Counted from the stretch's first letter, positions 53,030 through 62,370 are shown. The stretch: DNA of 64,000 bases from Streptomyces sp. LX-29 (GCF_029541745.1 NZ_CP089746.1:1798001-1862000), one strand, 5' to 3'. Numbers and translations: made by a program. The notes: generated by a model from the sequence alone, not told the origin.

Positions 53030-55096
53030 CTACTTCTTGACCGCCGCCTTCTCTTCCTTCGGCTGCGCCTGCTGCTGCACCGGCACCGGCCCCCGTCGCA
53101 CCGAGCCCGGCGCGTTCCACTCGGCCCGCTTGCGGGCGCGCTTGCGGGCGAGTTCGGAGGAGTCGAGCTGCCAGGGGACGGAGGTGACCATCACACCGGG
53201 GGTGAAGAGCAGGCGGCCCTTGAGGCGGAGGGCGCTCTGGTTGTGGAGGAGGTGCTCGTACCAGCGGCCGACCACGTACTCCGGGATGTAGACGCTGACC
53301 ACGTCGCGCGGGCTCTCCCGACGGAGGCTCTTGACGTAGTCGATCACGGGTCGGGTGATCTCGCGGTAGGGCGAGTCGAGGACCTTCAGCGGGACGTCGA
53401 GGCCTCGCTCGTGCCACTCGTTCTGGAGGGCCTTGGTCTCCGCGGCGTCGACGCCGACGCTCACCGCCTCCAGCTTGTCCGAGCGCATGAGCTTGGCGTA
53501 GGCCAGGGCGCGCAGCGTCGGCTTGTGGATCTTGGAGACGAGGACGATGGCGTGCACCCGGGAGGGGCGGACGGCGTCGTCGTACGGGGCGTCGTCGGCC
53601 GTCAGCTCCTCGGCGACGCCGTCGTAGTGGCGGCGGATCGCGGACATGGTCACGTAGAAGATCACCATGCCGAGCAGCGCCACCCAGGCACCGTGGGTGA
53701 ACTTCGTGAGCAGCACCACGACCAGCACCAGGCCGGTGAAGAAGGCGCCGAAGGTGTTGATCGCGCGGGAGCGGATCATGCGCCGGCGGGCCGCCGGGTC
53801 GCGCTCGGTGCGCAGGTGACGGTTCCAGTGCCGCACCATGCCGGTCTGGCTGAGCGTGAAGGAGACGAAGACGCCGACGATGTAGAGCTGGATGAGCTTC
53901 GTGGAGTCCGCGCCGTAGATGTAGACCAGCACGGCGGCGGCGCCGGCCAGCAGCACGATGCCGTTGGAGAACGCGAGCCGGTCGCCGCGGGTGTGCAGCT
54001 GGCGGGGCAGATAGCGGTCCTGGGCGAGGATCGAGCCCAGCAGCGGGAAGCCGTTGTACGCGGTGTTGGCGGCCAGGAACAGCACCAGGGCGGTGGCCGC
54101 GGCCAGCACCACGAACATGAAGGTGCCGTCGCCGAAGACGGCGGCCGCGACCTGCGAGATCACCGGGTTCTGGGTGTAGTCCTCGCCGACCGGCTTGCCG
54201 TCCTTGAGCAGGTCGTGCGCCGGGTTCTCGGCCATCTTCACGTCGGTGGCCATGGCCAGCGCGATGATGCCGCAGAACATGGTGACGGCGAGGCCGCCCA
54301 TCAGGGCCAGCGTGGAGGCGGCGTTCTTGCTCTTGGGCTTGCGGAAGGCGGGCACGCCGTTGCTGATCGCCTCGACGCCGGTGAGCGCGGCACAGCCGGA
54401 GGAGAAGGCCCGCAGCAGCAGGAAGACCAGCGCGAAGCCGGCGAGCCCGGTGTGCTCGGGCTGGATCTCGTAGCCGGCGGTGGGGGCGTTCATGTCGTCG
54501 CCGCGGACCAGGCCGCGGTAGGCGCCCCAGGCCAGGAGCAGGAAGACGCCGGCGATGAAGACGTATGTGGGGATCGCGAAGAGCTTGCCGGACTCCCGCA
54601 CGCCGCGCAGGTTCATCAGCGTCAGCAGCAGGATGATCGTGACCGCGGAGAGTTCCTTGTGCTCGACCACGAACGGGACCGCGGAGCCGAGGTTCTCCAC
54701 GCCCGAGGAGATCGACACCGCGACGGTGAGCACGTAGTCCACGAGGAGCGCGCTGGCCACGGTCAGTCCGGCCTTGGGACCGAGGTTGACGTTGGCGACC
54801 TCGTAGTCGCCGCCGCCGCTCGGGTAGGCGTGCACGTTCTGCCGGTAGGAGGCGACCACCGTGAACATGAGCACGACGACCGCGACGGCGATCCACGGGC
54901 TGTAGCTGTAGGCCGACACTCCCGCCACGGACAGGACGAGCAGAACCTCGCCGGGTGCGTACGCCACGGAGGACAGCGGGTCGGAGGCGAAGACCGGCAG
55001 GGCGATGCGCTTGGGGAGGAGGGTTTCTCCCAGCTTGTCGCTGCGCAGCGCCCTGCCGATCAGTATCCGTTTCGGGATGTCGGTCAGTTTGGACAC
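53030..55096 (-). CDS. APC-superfamily permease, KimA-like (probable K+ or amino-acid transporter)
   Basis: A 688-aa membrane protein with about 12 hydrophobic segments and a cytoplasmic C-terminal domain of about 200 residues (VHAIVLVSKIHKPTLRALAY, resembling a USP-like fold). The N-terminus SKLTDIPKRILIGRALRSDK and FASDPLSSVAYAPGE are typical of the KimA/YdaO-type group, whose Bacillus member imports potassium. The nearby TrkA pair and KdpE-like gene support potassium, but amino-acid transport cannot be excluded. GTG at 55096 has no clear ribosome site and may be leaderless. Confidence 0.85.
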   Translation of the reverse strand: MSKLTDIPKRILIGRALRSDKLGETLLPKRIALPVFASDPLSSVAYAPGEVLLVLSVAGVSAYSYSPWIAVAVVVLMFTVVASYRQNVHAYPSGGGDYEVANVNLGPKAGLTVASALLVDYVLTVAVSISSGVENLGSAVPFVVEHKELSAVTIILLLTLMNLRGVRESGKLFAIPTYVFIAGVFLLLAWGAYRGLVRGDDMNAPTAGYEIQPEHTGLAGFALVFLLLRAFSSGCAALTGVEAISNGVPAFRKPKSKNAASTLALMGGLAVTMFCGIIALAMATDVKMAENPAHDLLKDGKPVGEDYTQNPVISQVAAAVFGDGTFMFVVLAAATALVLFLAANTAYNGFPLLGSILAQDRYLPRQLHTRGDRLAFSNGIVLLAGAAAVLVYIYGADSTKLIQLYIVGVFVSFTLSQTGMVRHWNRHLRTERDPAARRRMIRSRAINTFGAFFTGLVLVVVLLTKFTHGAWVALLGMVIFYVTMSAIRRHYDGVAEELTADDAPYDDAVRPSRVHAIVLVSKIHKPTLRALAYAKLMRSDKLEAVSVGVDAAETKALQNEWHERGLDVPLKVLDSPYREITRPVIDYVKSLRRESPRDVVSVYIPEYVVGRWYEHLLHNQSALRLKGRLLFTPGVMVTSVPWQLDSSELARKRARKRAEWNAPGSVRRGPVPVQQQAQPKEEKAAVKK

Positions 55097-55127
55097 GCAG
55101 AGGATGGTAAGCGCTCGTCAAGACCTG

Positions 55128-55163
55128 CGCCCAACCGCCACCCCAAGGTGTGGCGGTCGGGCG
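55128..55163 (-). terminator. Terminator-like hairpin after the CYP154-type gene
   Basis: A 14-bp stem with one mismatch (CGCCCAACCGCCAC at 55128-55141 with 55150-55163) and an 8-nt loop lies about 85 nt past the P450 stop, in the gap before the permease start. Confidence 0.6.
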
Positions 55164-55190
55164 CGCGAACGGCCGGCGAACGCGATCCGG

Positions 55191-55255
55191 CGATCAGTGG
55201 GTCCGATCGGCCGAAACGATCAGCTGGGACGATCAGCGGAAACGATCAGCCGAGT
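55191..55255. repeat. Five 13-bp tandem repeats spanning the P450 stop codon
   Basis: CGATCAG (once CGATCGG) recurs at 55191, 55204, 55217, 55230 and 55243, exactly 13 bp apart. The last unit contains the stop codon of the CYP154-type gene. Confidence 0.85.
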
Positions 55256-56487
55256 CGGGCCGGAAGGCCCCGGTGACCATTGGAGATGAAGGACTCGACA
55301 TGCTGGAGCCCCTCCTCCGGGACCTCCAGCGACAGCCCCGGGAAGCGCTCGAAGAGCGCCGGGAGGGCGATGGTGGCCTCCAGCCGGGCCAGGGTCACGC
55401 CCAGGCAGTAGTGCACGCCGTGGCCGAAGGCCAGGTGGTCCTTGACCTCCCGGGTGATGTCGAAGCGGTCGGCGTCCTCGCCGTGCAGCGCGGTGTCCCG
55501 CCCCGCGGCGGCGTACGCGATGAGAATCGCGTCACCCTTGGCGAGGACGGTGCCGTCGGCGAGCTCGACGTCCTCCACCGCGTAGCGCAGCGGCAGGTTC
55601 GCCACCGGCGCCTCCAGCCGCAGCGCCTCGTCGATCACGTCGTCCCAGCTCGCCTTCCCGGCGCGGACCAGCGCGAGCTGGTCGGGGTGGGTGAGCAGCA
55701 GGTGGATGGCGTTGTCGAGGAGGTTGACGGTGGTCTCGTGGCCGGCGCTGATCATCAGCAGCAGGGTGTCGACCATCTCCTGCTCGGTGAGCCGGGAGTC
55801 TCCGTCCTCCTCCCGGGCGGTGATCAGGCCGGTGGTGAGGTCGTCGGCCGGCTTCTGGCGCTTCTCGGCGACGAGCCCGCCCAGGATGGCGTAGACCTCG
55901 GCGTAGGTGGCGGTGACCTCGGCCGGGTCGGCGGAGGTGTGGAAGATCGAGTCCACGCAGCGGCGCAGGCCCTCGCGGGTGTCCTCGTCGTTGATGCCGA
56001 ACAGCTCGCAGATCACCTGGATCGGGATCGGGTACGCGTACCCCTCGCGCAGGTCCACCAGCTCGCCCTCGGGGGCGGCGGCCAGGTCGTCCAGCAGGTC
56101 GGTGACGATCTGCTCGATGCGCGGGCGGAGCGCGGCGGTGCGCTTGCCGGTGAACGCCTTGGAGACCAGGCCGCGGAGCCGCTTGTGGTCACCGCCGTAC
56201 GCCGTGAACATGTTCCGCACCGCGACCCAGGTGAACAGCGGCCACTCCGGGGAGACCTCGCCGTTGATCCACTTCGGCCAGTGCTGCCGCGGGTCCTTGG
56301 AGACCCGGGGGTCGACGAGCAGTTCCTTGAGCAGGGTCTGCTCGGTTATCGCCCACGCCACCACGCCGCCAGGGAGCTCCACGCGCGTCGCCGGCCCCTG
56401 GGCGCGGATGCGGGCGGCCTCTGCGTGGATATCGCGGCCGGTGGGGTCGATGACAACAGGTCCCGACTGGCTGAACTGGCGTTCCAT
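55246..56487 (-). CDS. Cytochrome P450, CYP154-like, of a conservon operon
   Basis: A 413-aa P450 with I-helix AGHETT, K-helix EALR (intact ExxR) and heme-binding FGHGVHYCLG. The N-terminus SGPVVIDPTGRDIHAEAARI is like CYP154 proteins of Streptomyces conservons. ATG at 56487 lies 142 nt inside the open frame of the upstream P450. The substrate is unknown; such P450s act downstream of the CvnA-D signalling module by position. Confidence 0.9.
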   Translation of the reverse strand: MERQFSQSGPVVIDPTGRDIHAEAARIRAQGPATRVELPGGVVAWAITEQTLLKELLVDPRVSKDPRQHWPKWINGEVSPEWPLFTWVAVRNMFTAYGGDHKRLRGLVSKAFTGKRTAALRPRIEQIVTDLLDDLAAAPEGELVDLREGYAYPIPIQVICELFGINDEDTREGLRRCVDSIFHTSADPAEVTATYAEVYAILGGLVAEKRQKPADDLTTGLITAREEDGDSRLTEQEMVDTLLLMISAGHETTVNLLDNAIHLLLTHPDQLALVRAGKASWDDVIDEALRLEAPVANLPLRYAVEDVELADGTVLAKGDAILIAYAAAGRDTALHGEDADRFDITREVKDHLAFGHGVHYCLGVTLARLEATIALPALFERFPGLSLEVPEEGLQHVESFISNGHRGLPARLG

Positions 56488-57830
56488 CGGCTCACTCCGA
56501 AGTTCTCGTCGATGTGGTCACGCACGGGTACGGTCTCGGAGACCGGCGCCGGCGTCGGCAGCGGCGTCGTCACCGTCAGGGGTACCGGGGGGAAGCGGAC
56601 CGGCAGCGCGGTCATGGCGCGGTGGAAGGGGCCGGGTCGCCACTGGAGCTGGTCCGCCGGGACGGCGAGCTCCATGTCCGGGATGCGGTCCAGCAGCTTC
56701 TCGACCGCGATCCCGGCGGCCAGCCGGGCCGAGTCCTTGGCGGGGCAGACATGCGGGCCGGCGCTCCAGGCCAGGTGGGCGCGGTTGCCGGTGCGGTGGT
56801 CGGAGGCGAGGACCGGGTCGTTGTTGGCGGCCGCGAGGCTGACGACCACCGGTTCGCCCTCGCGCAGCCGGACCCCGGCGAAGTCCATGTCGTGCAGCGG
56901 GTAGTGCACGGCGTAGTTGGCCATCGGGGGGTCCAGCCACAGCACCTCGTCCAGCGCGTCGTCCACCGGCAGGCTGCCGCCGGCGAGGTCGCCGGCGAAG
57001 CGCTCGTCGGAGAGGAGCAGCCGCAGCGCGTTGGCGATCAGGTTCTGCTGGGGCTGGGTGCCGGCGCCCATGAGGACGACCAGCTGGTGGATCATCTCCT
57101 CGTCGCTGAGCCGCACCGGGTGCGCCATCATCCAGGAGATGATGTCCGGGCCGGGGTGCCGCCGCTTGAGGGCGACCAGCTCCAGCAGCGTCTCGGTGAG
57201 CAGGGCGTTGGCCCGCTCGGCGTCGACGCCGTCGAAGATCCCGGACATGCCCTCCACCAGCCGTTCCCCCAGCGCCGGCGGGCAGCCGAAGACCTGGTTG
57301 AAGACGAGCAGCGGCAGGATCTTGGCGTACTCGCCGAGCAGGTCCGCCTGGCCGGTGGTGGCGAAGCGGTCGATGAGGGTGTCCGCGGCGTGCTCGACGT
57401 AGCCGCGCATCGCGTTGGGGTCGACCCGCTCCATGCTGTCGGTGACCGCGGACCGCAGCCGGCGGTGCGCCTCGCCGTCGGAGAACAGACAGTTGGGGCG
57501 GTAGTGCATCATCGGCACCACCGGACTGTCCGGCGGAACCCGGCCGTCCGCCAGTGCCTTCCAGCGGCGGGCGTCCTTGCCGAACTTCTCCGGGCTGCGC
57601 AGCACCTCCAGCGCCGCCTGGTAGCCGAGCACCAGGTTGGCCTGCACCCCGGGTGCCAGCTCGACCGGGACCACCTGCCCGTACTGCCGCAGCCGGGCGT
57701 AGACGCTGTGCGGATCGGCCGCGAAGTCGGGTCCGTAGATCGGCACGCCGGCGCCGGCGTGCCCCGGTCCGCCGGCGTGCGCGGGGCAGCCGGGGGGCGG
57801 CGCGACGCCGGCGTCAGGACGGTAGGTCAC
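56346..57830 (-). CDS. Cytochrome P450, CYP157-like, lacking the ExxR motif
   Basis: A 494-aa P450. The heme-binding region is SAGPHVCPAKDSARL. The K-helix reads DEVLWLDPP, where ExxR is expected, and loss of ExxR is a known feature of CYP157. I-helix VVLMGAGTQPQQN is also atypical. GTG at 57830 overlaps the cvnD stop as GTGA. The C-terminus runs about 50 residues past a shifted-frame TGA at 56492-56494 and overlaps the next P450 by 142 nt. Family members are usually shorter, so a recent frameshift is plausible. Confidence 0.88.
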   Translation of the reverse strand: MTYRPDAGVAPPPGCPAHAGGPGHAGAGVPIYGPDFAADPHSVYARLRQYGQVVPVELAPGVQANLVLGYQAALEVLRSPEKFGKDARRWKALADGRVPPDSPVVPMMHYRPNCLFSDGEAHRRLRSAVTDSMERVDPNAMRGYVEHAADTLIDRFATTGQADLLGEYAKILPLLVFNQVFGCPPALGERLVEGMSGIFDGVDAERANALLTETLLELVALKRRHPGPDIISWMMAHPVRLSDEEMIHQLVVLMGAGTQPQQNLIANALRLLLSDERFAGDLAGGSLPVDDALDEVLWLDPPMANYAVHYPLHDMDFAGVRLREGEPVVVSLAAANNDPVLASDHRTGNRAHLAWSAGPHVCPAKDSARLAAGIAVEKLLDRIPDMELAVPADQLQWRPGPFHRAMTALPVRFPPVPLTVTTPLPTPAPVSETVPVRDHIDENFGVSRWNASSASRDLLSSTPPAAISTQRPPASAPRGRRRAWSSLAAWWRGR

Positions 57831-58435
57831 ACATGCTCCTGGGAAGAGGCGGAACGGGAGTGCAGGTACTGGACGAGCGCGATGAGCGCCTTGGTGGAGG
57901 AGGTCCGGTCGCGGGCGTCGCAGGTGACCAGCGGGGTCTCCGGAAGCAGGTCGAGCGCCTCGCGTATCTCCTCCTCGGCGTGCACCGGGGCGCCGTCGAA
58001 GTGGTTGACGGCGACGGCGTACGGCAGCCCGTGCTCCTCCAGCAGGCCCATCACGTCGAAGGACTGCTCCAGGCGGCGGGTGTCGGCGAGCACCAGCGCG
58101 CCCAGGGCGCCGCGCGTCATGTCCTGCCACAGCCGGGTGAAGCGCTGCTGCCCGGGCGCGCCGAACAGGTACAGGACCAGTGAGTCGCTGAGGGTGAGCC
58201 GCCCGAAGTCCATGGCGACGGTGGTGGTGGTCTTGTCCTTGATGCCGGCCAGGTCGTCGACGAGCGCGCCGGCCTGGGTCATGGTCTCCTCGGTGCGCAG
58301 CGGCCGGATCTCCGACAGCGAGCCGACGAAGGTCGTCTTGCCGACGGCGAAGTGCCCGACGACCAGCAGCTTGGCCGCGGTCCGTACGGTCTGACGCAGA
58401 TAGACGCCGTTGTCAGAGGCGAGCGCGGAGTCCAT
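57827..58435 (-). CDS. cvnD: Conservon small GTPase (CvnD)
   Basis: A 202-aa Ras/MglA-like ATP/GTP-binding protein with G1 GHFAVGKTT, G3 FGAPGQQ and a G4-like NHFD. In conservons CvnD forms a membrane-associated complex with CvnA-C, a bacterial analogue of G-protein signalling. The ATG at 58435 overlaps the cvnC end by 23 nt. The next genes encode two P450s. Confidence 0.93.
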   Translation of the reverse strand: MDSALASDNGVYLRQTVRTAAKLLVVGHFAVGKTTFVGSLSEIRPLRTEETMTQAGALVDDLAGIKDKTTTTVAMDFGRLTLSDSLVLYLFGAPGQQRFTRLWQDMTRGALGALVLADTRRLEQSFDVMGLLEEHGLPYAVAVNHFDGAPVHAEEEIREALDLLPETPLVTCDARDRTSSTKALIALVQYLHSRSASSQEHV

Positions 58436-58772
58436 CGAGCACCTCCTGCAGAAGCTGGGCCTCGGGCAGTTGCGCCGAGGGGATGGGGGACCGGGTGGTG
58501 AGGTGGCCGCTGTCCACGAGGTCGCCGAGCAGGACCTTGGTGACGCTCACCGGCAGGTGGAGGTGGCCGGCGATCTCGGCGACCGAGAGCGCTCCGCCCA
58601 GGCACAGCTCCATGAGCTTGCGCTTCTCCGGGCTGAGTGCGCCCAGCGGCCGGTCGCTGTGCGCCATCACCAGCGTGACCAGGTCGAAGGTGTTGCGGGT
58701 CGGGTGGGCACGGCCGTCGGTGACGACGTACGGCCGCACCAGCCCTCGCTCCTGACGCCGCGGCGGGGTCAT
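58413..58772 (-). CDS. cvnC: Conservon DUF742 protein (CvnC)
   Basis: A 119-aa DUF742 protein (RPYVVTDGRA, EKRKLMELC, SVAEIAGHLHLPVSVTKVLL), with a winged-helix-like core. ATG at 58772 overlaps the cvnB stop as ATGA. Confidence 0.93.
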   Translation of the reverse strand: MTPPRRQERGLVRPYVVTDGRAHPTRNTFDLVTLVMAHSDRPLGALSPEKRKLMELCLGGALSVAEIAGHLHLPVSVTKVLLGDLVDSGHLTTRSPIPSAQLPEAQLLQEVLDGLRARL

Positions 58773-59197
58773 GCCCGGCTGCCGATCCCCCGCCAGGCCG
58801 TGTCCTGCCGCGGTGGCGTGGTGAGCTCCTTGCCGAGCCGGTCGACCAGCTTCTGCATCCGGTAGCTGACCGCCTCCATGTCGACGTTCTCACTGGCGGA
58901 GACCGCCAGATAGGCGCCGGGGCCGGCCGCGATCAGGAAGATGTAGCCGCCGACGAACTCGACCAGCGTCTGCCGCCAGGGGGTCTCCTGGCGCTCGCAG
59001 AACTCCGAGGTGGAGCGGCTGATCGACTGGAGGCCGGAGAGGGCCGCGGCCTGTCGCTCGGCGTCGTCCCGGTCGATGCCCTCGGAGTGGGCCCGGAGCA
59101 TGCCGTCCGCGGAGAGCAGGATCGCGTGCCGCGCCTCCGGCATCTTGACGACCTCGTCGAGCATCCAGCCCAGCTCGTTGTTCATGTGGTCGTTCAT
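58769..59197 (-). CDS. cvnB: Conservon roadblock/LC7 protein (CvnB)
   Basis: A 142-aa roadblock/LC7-domain protein (NNELGWMLDEVVKMPEARHA, ILLSADGMLRAHSEG). Such proteins act as regulators of the small GTPase in the complex. ATG at 59197 overlaps the cvnA stop as ATGA. Confidence 0.93.
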   Translation of the reverse strand: MNDHMNNELGWMLDEVVKMPEARHAILLSADGMLRAHSEGIDRDDAERQAAALSGLQSISRSTSEFCERQETPWRQTLVEFVGGYIFLIAAGPGAYLAVSASENVDMEAVSYRMQKLVDRLGKELTTPPRQDTAWRGIGSRA

Positions 59198-60672
59198 GCC
59201 TGGCGGTTCCCTTCGTCGTGGTGGGGGGCTTCGTCCGGGGCCTCGGCGCGACCCGACCGGGTTCCGCGCGCGAAGGCGCCCATGCGGCGTGCGGTCTCCT
59301 CCGCCGAGCGGACGCGGTGGGAGCCCGTGCCGGACTCCTCGGCGCCGGCCGCCTGCGCGGCCTCGGCCCGCTGGGCGGCCGCGATCGGCCAGTCGTCGGA
59401 GGCCGGGGTCAGCGACCGCTCCTGCGTCGCGGCGGTGGGCTGCCGACGCCGCCGCTTGGGCAGCCCGCCGGCCGTGGACGGGTAGCTGCGGGGTACGTCG
59501 TCGGCCAGCGGCGGATGGCCGAGCGGCGAGGCGGGTTGCGGCGCGGCCGGCCGGGTGGCGGGCTGGGCCTCGTGGGCGGCCGGCCGCGGAGCGGCGTGCC
59601 GGCCCTGGCCGGCGGGCGCCGCGGACGCGCCGGTGGGCTGGGCGGCGGCGGTCATCGGTGCGCTCCGGTCGTCCTCCAGGTGGGTCAGCAGCGCGCTGGG
59701 CAGGAACAGCACGGCACGCACACCGCCGTAGGGCGAGCGGGTGTCCACCGAGACGCTGAAGCCGTAGCGCGCGGCGAGCACGCCGATGACGGGGAAGCCG
59801 AACTGGGGCGGATCGCCGAGCCGGGCGACGTCCACCGGGCGCTGGGCCGCCAGCCAGGACTGGGCCCGCTTCACCTCCTGCCCGTCCATGCCGACGCCCG
59901 CGTCGTCGATCACCACGCAGGCACCGTTGTGCACCGGCTGCAGGCTGACTTCGACCTTGGTGTTGGGCTGCGAGTGGCGGGCGGCGTTGTCGAGCAGCTC
60001 GGCCACGGCCAGCACCACCGGCTCGACGGCCCGGCTGACCACGGCGATGTCGATCTGGGTGTGCACCTGCACCCTGCGGTAGTCGCGGATGCGGGAGGTG
60101 GCGCCGCGGACCACGTCGGTCAGCGAGGAGGCGGCGCGCTGGCGGCCGGGCCAGGAGCCGCAGAGCACCGCGATGGCCTGGGCGCGGCGGCCGAACTGGG
60201 AGTTGGCGTGGTCGATCTCCAGCAGGTCGCGGAGGACGTCGGGGTTGTCGTGCCGGTCCTGCATCTCGGAGATCGAGAGCTGCTGTTCGTGGGCGAGTCC
60301 CTGCAGGGCCCTCATCGACGCCTTGAGCGCCGCCTTCGCCGCGACATCGGCCTTGGCCTGGGCCTTGTCGACGGCCTTGGCGAACAGGTCGCTCGCCAGT
60401 TGGAGACTCTGTGCGTACGCGGTTCCCGCGAGGCGTTCGTCGCGGAGGCCGGGCAGCGGGACCGGTCTGCCCACCGAATCCGCGACGGCCGGCAACCGAA
60501 CCGAGACCAGGTGCTGTATCTCCTCGTCACGCGCCCGCAGGTTGCCTTCCAGGGTGGCACTGTGCTTTCGCACGGAGGTGGTGATCTGGCGCTGGCGCAG
60601 CAGCAGAACCAGGGCGACGAGCAGAGCCGCACCCAGGCACCAGGTCACCACCTCCGATATGTGATCTGTCAT
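59194..60672 (-). CDS. cvnA: Conservon sensor-kinase-like protein (CvnA)
   Basis: A 492-aa protein with one N-terminal membrane helix (VVTWCLGAALLVALVLLLR), a helical linker and a GHKL ATPase domain (N-box ELLDNAARHS, DDAGVGM). Conservon CvnA proteins lack the usual two-component partner. The last 150 residues are Ala/Pro-rich and probably flexible. It is first in the operon cvnABCD-P450-P450. A TAGGAT at 60726-60731 on the minus strand could be its -10. Confidence 0.93.
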   Translation of the reverse strand: MTDHISEVVTWCLGAALLVALVLLLRQRQITTSVRKHSATLEGNLRARDEEIQHLVSVRLPAVADSVGRPVPLPGLRDERLAGTAYAQSLQLASDLFAKAVDKAQAKADVAAKAALKASMRALQGLAHEQQLSISEMQDRHDNPDVLRDLLEIDHANSQFGRRAQAIAVLCGSWPGRQRAASSLTDVVRGATSRIRDYRRVQVHTQIDIAVVSRAVEPVVLAVAELLDNAARHSQPNTKVEVSLQPVHNGACVVIDDAGVGMDGQEVKRAQSWLAAQRPVDVARLGDPPQFGFPVIGVLAARYGFSVSVDTRSPYGGVRAVLFLPSALLTHLEDDRSAPMTAAAQPTGASAAPAGQGRHAAPRPAAHEAQPATRPAAPQPASPLGHPPLADDVPRSYPSTAGGLPKRRRRQPTAATQERSLTPASDDWPIAAAQRAEAAQAAGAEESGTGSHRVRSAEETARRMGAFARGTRSGRAEAPDEAPHHDEGNRQA

Positions 60673-60961
60673 CAGTTCCTCATGGACGGGGGGATTCAGG
60701 AGTCCAGAAGCGGAATTCGACGATCATCCTAGCCACGCTGGTGACCATGTGTCCGGTCCCCGTCACAAATTGCGAGTTGCTGAGGCAGAGGCCACACCCG
60801 AGGGCAAACGGGAGGACTCGTCAGGGGCGCGCGGCAGCGGCCGTGGATGCGCCCGCCTGGATGCCAGGTAGCGTGGTGGCCGAGACAGTCCGTAGTGCGG
60901 AAGGAAAGTGAACGATGTCTGTGCAGGTCACAGCGCTCAGGGAAGGTGCGAGGTAGCGGAC

Positions 60962-61630
60962 GTGCACATCGTCATCATGGGCTGCGGTCGCGTCGGCGCC
61001 GCCCTCGCCCAGACCCTGGAGTCCCAGGGCCACACGGTCGCGGTGGTCGACCAGGACCCGACGGCCTTCCGCAGGCTCGGCGCGGGCTTCGGCGGGCGGC
61101 GCGTCACCGGCGTCGGTTTCGACCAGGACACGCTGCGCGAGGCCGGCATCGAGGAGGCCGGCGCGTTCGCCGCGGTCAGCAGCGGCGACAACTCCAACAT
61201 CATCGCCGCCCGGGTGGCCCGCGAGATGTTCGGCATCGAGAACGTCGCGGCCCGGATCTACGACCCGCGCCGCGCCGAGGTCTACCAGCGGCTGGGCATC
61301 CCGACCGTGGCGACCGTGCGCTGGACCGCCGACCAGATGCTGCGGCGGCTGCTGCCGTCCGGCGCCGAGCCGCTGTGGCGCGACCCCAGCGGTGGCGTGC
61401 AGCTCGCCGAGGTGCACACCTCGCCGAAGTGGATCGGCCACAAGGTCAGCCGGCTCCAGGAGGAGACCGGGGTCCGGGTGGCGTTCCTCACTCGCCTGGG
61501 TGAAGCGATGCTGCCGACGTCGCAGACGGTGTTGCAGGAGGGCGACCTCGTGCACGTCATGATGCGTACGGACGAGGTCGAGAAGGTCGAGGCCGCCTTT
61601 GCCGAGGGGCCCGAGGAGGGCGGTCACTGA
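60962..61630 (+). CDS. TrkA-family potassium channel/transporter regulatory protein (first of pair)
   Basis: A 222-aa protein with an N-terminal RCK/Rossmann domain (MHIVIMGCGRVGAALAQ, VAVVDQDP) and a C-terminal RCK_C part. It would bind NAD(H) or a nucleotide and gate a potassium transporter. GTG at 60962 follows GAGG; the frame is open to 60908 without family similarity. The stop overlaps the next start as TGATG. Confidence 0.9.
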   Translation: MHIVIMGCGRVGAALAQTLESQGHTVAVVDQDPTAFRRLGAGFGGRRVTGVGFDQDTLREAGIEEAGAFAAVSSGDNSNIIAARVAREMFGIENVAARIYDPRRAEVYQRLGIPTVATVRWTADQMLRRLLPSGAEPLWRDPSGGVQLAEVHTSPKWIGHKVSRLQEETGVRVAFLTRLGEAMLPTSQTVLQEGDLVHVMMRTDEVEKVEAAFAEGPEEGGH

Positions 61631-62304
61631 TGCGGGTCGCGATTGCCGGGGCCGGCGCGGTGGGCCGTTCCATCGCCGGTGAGCTGCTGGAGAACGGCCA
61701 CGAGGTGCTGCTGATCGACAAGGCGCCCACCGCCATCTCGGTGGAGCGGGTGCCGCAGGCGGAGTGGCTGCTCGCCGACGCCTGCGAGATCACCTCACTG
61801 GACGAGGCGGCGCTGCAGCGCTGCAACGTGGTCATCGCGGCGACCGGCGACGACAAGGTCAACCTGGTGGTCTCGCTGCTCGCCAAGACCGAGTACGGGG
61901 TGCCGCGGGTGGTCGCCCGGGTGAACAACCCCAAGAACGAGTGGCTCTTCAACGAGTCCTGGGGCGTCGATGTCGCGGTCTCCACGCCGCGTCTGATGTC
62001 CGCCCTCGTCGAGGAGGCGGTGAGCGTCGGCGACCTGGTGCGGCTGCTGCGCTTCAGCCACGGCGACGCCAACCTGGTCGAGCTCACGCTGCCGCCGGAG
62101 GCGGCGCTGGCCGGGACCCGGGTCGGCGAGGTGGACTGGCCGCAGGACACCAGCCTGGTGACGATCATCCGCGGTACCCGGGTGCTGACGCCCAGCAAGG
62201 ACGACGTCCTGGAGGCCGGGGACGAGCTCCTGTTCGTCGCCGCGCCGGCACGCGAGGAGCAGCTGGAGGACCTGCTGTCGGTCCGCCGGGAGGCCACCGG
62301 CTGA
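61630..62304 (+). CDS. TrkA-family potassium channel/transporter regulatory protein (second of pair)
   Basis: A 224-aa protein of the same two-domain layout (MRVAIAGAGAVGRSIAGELL, LLIDKAP, VIAATGDDKVNLVV, then an RCK_C part near GTRVGEVDWP). Tandem trkA genes encode subunits that assemble together. No TrkH/KtrB membrane subunit adjoins, but the KimA-like permease is 6 kb away. Confidence 0.92.
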   Translation: MRVAIAGAGAVGRSIAGELLENGHEVLLIDKAPTAISVERVPQAEWLLADACEITSLDEAALQRCNVVIAATGDDKVNLVVSLLAKTEYGVPRVVARVNNPKNEWLFNESWGVDVAVSTPRLMSALVEEAVSVGDLVRLLRFSHGDANLVELTLPPEAALAGTRVGEVDWPQDTSLVTIIRGTRVLTPSKDDVLEAGDELLFVAAPAREEQLEDLLSVRREATG

Positions 62305-62321
62305 CGAGCGCCGGTCGATAC

Positions 62322-62370
62322 GACAAGGGCCGGGCCCGGAACCCCAGGGGTTCCGGGCCCGGCCCTTGTC
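62322..62370. terminator. Very long bidirectional terminator between the trkA pair and the DUF3159 gene
   Basis: A near-perfect palindrome has arms of about 23 bp (62322-62345 and 62347-62370) including GACAAGGGCCGGGCCCGG. It sits between convergent genes and should stop transcription from both sides. Confidence 0.92.

Noticed and set aside
55191..55255. CRISPR array
   Set aside because: The 13-bp period without 20-40 bp spacers and no cas genes rule it out.
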